Shown here: positions 21,711-24,173 of the stretch, in pieces
Numbering within the stretch: the stretch's first letter is position 1
Layout of the letters: the number at the start of each line of letters is the position of its first letter
Source of the DNA: JAOTWJ01 sp036398175
GTDB taxonomy: Bacteria > Gemmatimonadota > Gemmatimonadetes > Gemmatimonadales > GWC2-71-9
Assembly (NCBI GenBank): GCA_036398175.1
Contig: DASWHL010000070.1
Coordinates: 1 to 24,173 of the forward strand
Reading direction: 5' to 3'
Length of the DNA stretch: 24,173 nt
Made by a program: the position numbers and the translations under genes
Notes under the pieces: generated by a model
The model's database searches: none
What the model was told of the DNA's origin: nothing
Seen by the model: only the letters and a program-made list of their open reading frames with translations

Positions 21711-24120
21711 CCTGCTCGGCACCATCCGCTACGCCCTGCGCTCGCTCCGCCGCGCGCCCGGCTTCACGCTAGCCGCCGGCGCCACGCTGGCGCTCGGCAT
21801 CGGCGCGAACACCGCCATCTTCAGCGTGACGAACGCGGTCCTGCTCCGCCCGCTTCCCTACCAAAACCCGGATCGTCTGGTGGTCGCCTGGGAGCGCAAC
21901 CTCCCGCGCGCCCGGGAACGCAACGTCGTCGCGAGCGTCAATTACCTCGTGTGGCGCGATGCCGCCGCGGACCTTGGCGAGTTCGCGGCACTCGGACAAG
22001 TGGCCCGGACGCTCGCCGCGGGCGACGGGGCGGAACGTCTGGGTGGCGCGGCCGTGACGCCGAACCTGGCCCGTGTGCTCGGGGCGGCGCCCGCTCTGGG
22101 CCGATGGTTCACCATGGATGAAGGTCTGCCCGGCCACGAACCCGTCATCATCCTCAGCCACGCGCTCTGGCAGCGCCGCTTCGGCGGCGACTCCGGCGTC
22201 GTGGGCAGCGCGGTGACGCTGGACGACCGCGCGTACACGGTGGCCGGCGTCATGCCCCGGGAATTCCGGCTTCCCGCCGTGGGACCATTCGGTGGGGAGG
22301 CGTTCCTGCTCCCGCTCGCGCTGGACCCCGCCGCCGAGTACCAGGGTCGCTCGCTGTTCGTGCTGGGGCGCCTCGCGCCCGACGAGACCGCCGCCGGCGC
22401 GCAGGCCCTGCTCCGCGGAGTGGCCGCGCGGCTGGCGGAGCAGCACGCGTACGACGAAGGCTGGAGCGTGAACGTGGTCCCGCTCTTCGACGAGGTGGTG
22501 GGCGAGGCGCGCACCCTCATGCTCGTCCTGCTCGGCGCGGTGGGACTCGTGCTCCTGATCGCCTGCGTGAACGTGGCCGCCATGGTGCTGGCGCGCGGCA
22601 GCGCGCGCGACCGGGAACTGGCCGTCCGCCAGGCGCTCGGCGCCGGCCGGTGGCGGCTCGCGCGGCAACTCCTCGCCGAGGGGCTGGTCCTCGCGACGCT
22701 CGCCGCCGTTGCCGGCCTCGCCATCGGCGCGTGGGGGCGCGATATGCTCGTCGCCCTCGCGCCGGAGGGCATGCCGCGACTCGACGACGTCACGCTGTCG
22801 CCCGTGGTGCTCGGCGTCGCGGCCGGCGTCACGCTCCTCACGGGCGTCGCCCTGGGGCTGGTGCCGCTGGTCCGTGCCGGCGGGCCGGACCTTCAAGGCG
22901 CGCTGCGCGGCGGGGGGCGCGGCCTGACCGAGCGCGGCGGGCGCCGGCTTCGGGACGGGCTGGTACTGGTGGAAGTGGCCCTCGCCGTCGTCCTCTCGAT
23001 CGCGGCGGGACTCACGCTCAAGAGCTTCACTCTGCTGCGGCGCGTCAATCCCGGCTACCGGTCGGAAGGAGTGCTGACGGCGCGCATCGCCCTGGACGGG
23101 GACCGCTACGACGACGACGCCGCGATCACCGCGTTCTACGCCACCGTGCTCGACCGGCTCCGCGCCCGACCCGGTGTGGTGGACGCCGCCGCCACCGCGC
23201 GCCTCCCGCTCGATGGCCTGTGGGTGGGCACCAGCTTCGTGCTCCGCGACCGGCCCGAGCCACCCCGCGCCGAGCGGCCCGTCGCCGATATCCGCGTGGT
23301 CACGCCGCGGTACTTCCCGACGATGGGAATCCCGACGCGCGCCGGACGGGACTTCGCGCCCGGCGACCGCGAGGGCGCGCCGCGCGTCGCCGTGATCAAC
23401 GAGACCATGGCCCGGACCTACTGGCCCGATGGTACGGCGGTCGGCCAGCAAGTCGCGGTGAACATCGCGGATCCCACCTACCTCGCGACCATCGTGGGGG
23501 TCGTGGGCGACGTGAAACATCAGGGGTACCGGACCACCCCCCGCGCCATGATCTACCTCGCGCACGACCAGTTGGCAGTGGGGACCATGAGCGTGGCGCT
23601 CCGCGCCGGTGGCGACCCCGCGGCGCTTGCCGGCATGCTGCGCGCCGAGGTGACGGCGCTGGATCCCGCGGTACCGGTGTACGCGGTCGCGCCCATGACG
23701 GACCTGGTGGCGCGCTCGATGGCCGCGGACCGGTTCGCCACGTTCCTGTTCACCGCGTTCGCCGCGCTCGCCCTGATGCTGGCCGCGATCGGCACCTATG
23801 GAATCGTCGCCTTCGGCGTCACGCGCCGCCTGCGGGAGCTGGGGATCCGCGTGGCCCTCGGCGCCGCGCGCCGGCGCGTCCTGGCCCTGGTTGTCCAGGA
23901 CGGCATGCGTCCGGTGGTGGCCGGCATGGTCGTGGGACTCGCCGCCGCGGTCGCCCTCACCCGGCTCCTCCGGACGCTACTCTTTGCCGTGAGTCCCACC
24001 GATCCGGCGACGTTCGCGTCCGCCGCGCTCCTCCTGCTGGGCGCCGCCCTGATCGCGTGCCTCGTGCCCGCGCGGCGCGCCGCCGCCGTGGACCCCGTGG
24101 AGGTGCTGCGTGATGAATGA
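21703..24120 (+). CDS. ADOP-family duplicated ABC permease (P8)
   Basis: 805 residues. Helix 1 contains LGIGANTAIFSVTNAVLLRP (31-50). The periplasmic domain spans about 52-270 with RRFGGDSGVVG (158-168), where GGDSG replaces the usual GADP. Helices about 271-297, 329-350 and 368-391 follow, with coupling loop RELAVRQALGAGR (304-316). Second half: helix about 418-440, periplasmic domain to about 676 (NETMARTYWPDGTAVG, 566-581), helices about 678-706, 737-756 and 768-789, and coupling loop LRELGIRVALGA (710-721). It returns to the direct-overlap junction style at both ends (8 nt with P7, 8 nt with the next gene). The tail reads VDPVEVLRDE instead of EALRH[DE]. Confidence 0.92.
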   Translation: MSDLLGTIRYALRSLRRAPGFTLAAGATLALGIGANTAIFSVTNAVLLRPLPYQNPDRLVVAWERNLPRARERNVVASVNYLVWRDAAADLGEFAALGQVARTLAAGDGAERLGGAAVTPNLARVLGAAPALGRWFTMDEGLPGHEPVIILSHALWQRRFGGDSGVVGSAVTLDDRAYTVAGVMPREFRLPAVGPFGGEAFLLPLALDPAAEYQGRSLFVLGRLAPDETAAGAQALLRGVAARLAEQHAYDEGWSVNVVPLFDEVVGEARTLMLVLLGAVGLVLLIACVNVAAMVLARGSARDRELAVRQALGAGRWRLARQLLAEGLVLATLAAVAGLAIGAWGRDMLVALAPEGMPRLDDVTLSPVVLGVAAGVTLLTGVALGLVPLVRAGGPDLQGALRGGGRGLTERGGRRLRDGLVLVEVALAVVLSIAAGLTLKSFTLLRRVNPGYRSEGVLTARIALDGDRYDDDAAITAFYATVLDRLRARPGVVDAAATARLPLDGLWVGTSFVLRDRPEPPRAERPVADIRVVTPRYFPTMGIPTRAGRDFAPGDREGAPRVAVINETMARTYWPDGTAVGQQVAVNIADPTYLATIVGVVGDVKHQGYRTTPRAMIYLAHDQLAVGTMSVALRAGGDPAALAGMLRAEVTALDPAVPVYAVAPMTDLVARSMAADRFATFLFTAFAALALMLAAIGTYGIVAFGVTRRLRELGIRVALGAARRRVLALVVQDGMRPVVAGMVVGLAAAVALTRLLRTLLFAVSPTDPATFASAALLLLGAALIACLVPARRAAAVDPVEVLRDE

Positions 24121-24173
24121 CCTGTTGCTCGATTTCCGGTACGCGCTGCGGAGCCTGCGCACGAACCCGGGGT
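24113..24173 (+). CDS. start of a ninth ADOP-family permease (P9), cut by window edge
   Basis: ATG 24113 overlaps the P8 stop by 8 nt (ATGAATGA), with GGAGG 9 nt upstream. The 20 codons present begin MNDLLLDFRYALRSL and continue RTNPG, which is the standard amphipathic N-terminus before helix 1 in this family. The array therefore continues to the right. Confidence 0.85.
   Translation, partial: MNDLLLDFRYALRSLRTNPG

Overview
The window is GC-rich bacterial DNA, about 70% GC by eye. It holds a divergent pair of transcription units: the 5' part of a SusC/RagA-type TonB-dependent receptor on the minus strand, and a long plus-strand cluster of ABC-type membrane export genes. SusC-type receptors at this GC content, together with a pile of ~800-residue duplicated FtsX/MacB-like permeases (the 'ADOP' family, acidobacterial duplicated orphan permease), point to Gemmatimonadota, with Acidobacteriota the main alternative. 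This placement is inference from gene content; no rRNA or tRNA gene is present.

Layout: 1-1833 (minus) is the first 611 codons of a SusC-like receptor, cut by the window edge. 1834-2205 is the divergent intergenic region, with a 17-bp inverted repeat and an AT-richer patch that may hold promoters. 2206-3495 is a HlyD/MacA-type periplasmic adaptor. 3506-4243 is a MacB/LolD-type ATPase. From 4264 to the end runs a head-to-tail array of ADOP permeases: eight complete genes (4264, 6836, 9279, 11787, 14300, 16816, 19284, 21703), one 161-bp relic of a further copy (6683-6843) and the start of another at 24113. All genes from 2206 on are on one strand with tiny gaps or 8-nt overlaps and no visible terminator, so they probably form one operon or a few overlapping ones that continue past the right edge.

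Working model (inference): the adaptor, the ATPase and the first permease make a MacAB-like tripartite pump. The outer-membrane partner is not in the window. The other permeases have no ATPase of their own, but both cytoplasmic coupling loops are conserved in every copy, so they could share the single ATPase as interchangeable membrane units.

The most unusual structure is at the gene junctions. Every permease ends in codons that also carry a GGAGG ribosome site exactly 9 nt before an ATGA(C/G/A)TGA stop/start overlap. At five junctions this ATG is the next gene or its relic. At four junctions (P3/P4, P4/P5, P5/P6, P6/P7) it instead opens a 23-28-codon mini-ORF that crosses a 53-75-nt spacer and stops on, or 11 nt into, the next gene's GTG start. 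Each of these spacers also holds three or four tandem heptamers close to GKGCAGC. This looks like a translation-relay system built into a tandemly duplicated array. I do not know of a description of it, but I could not search.
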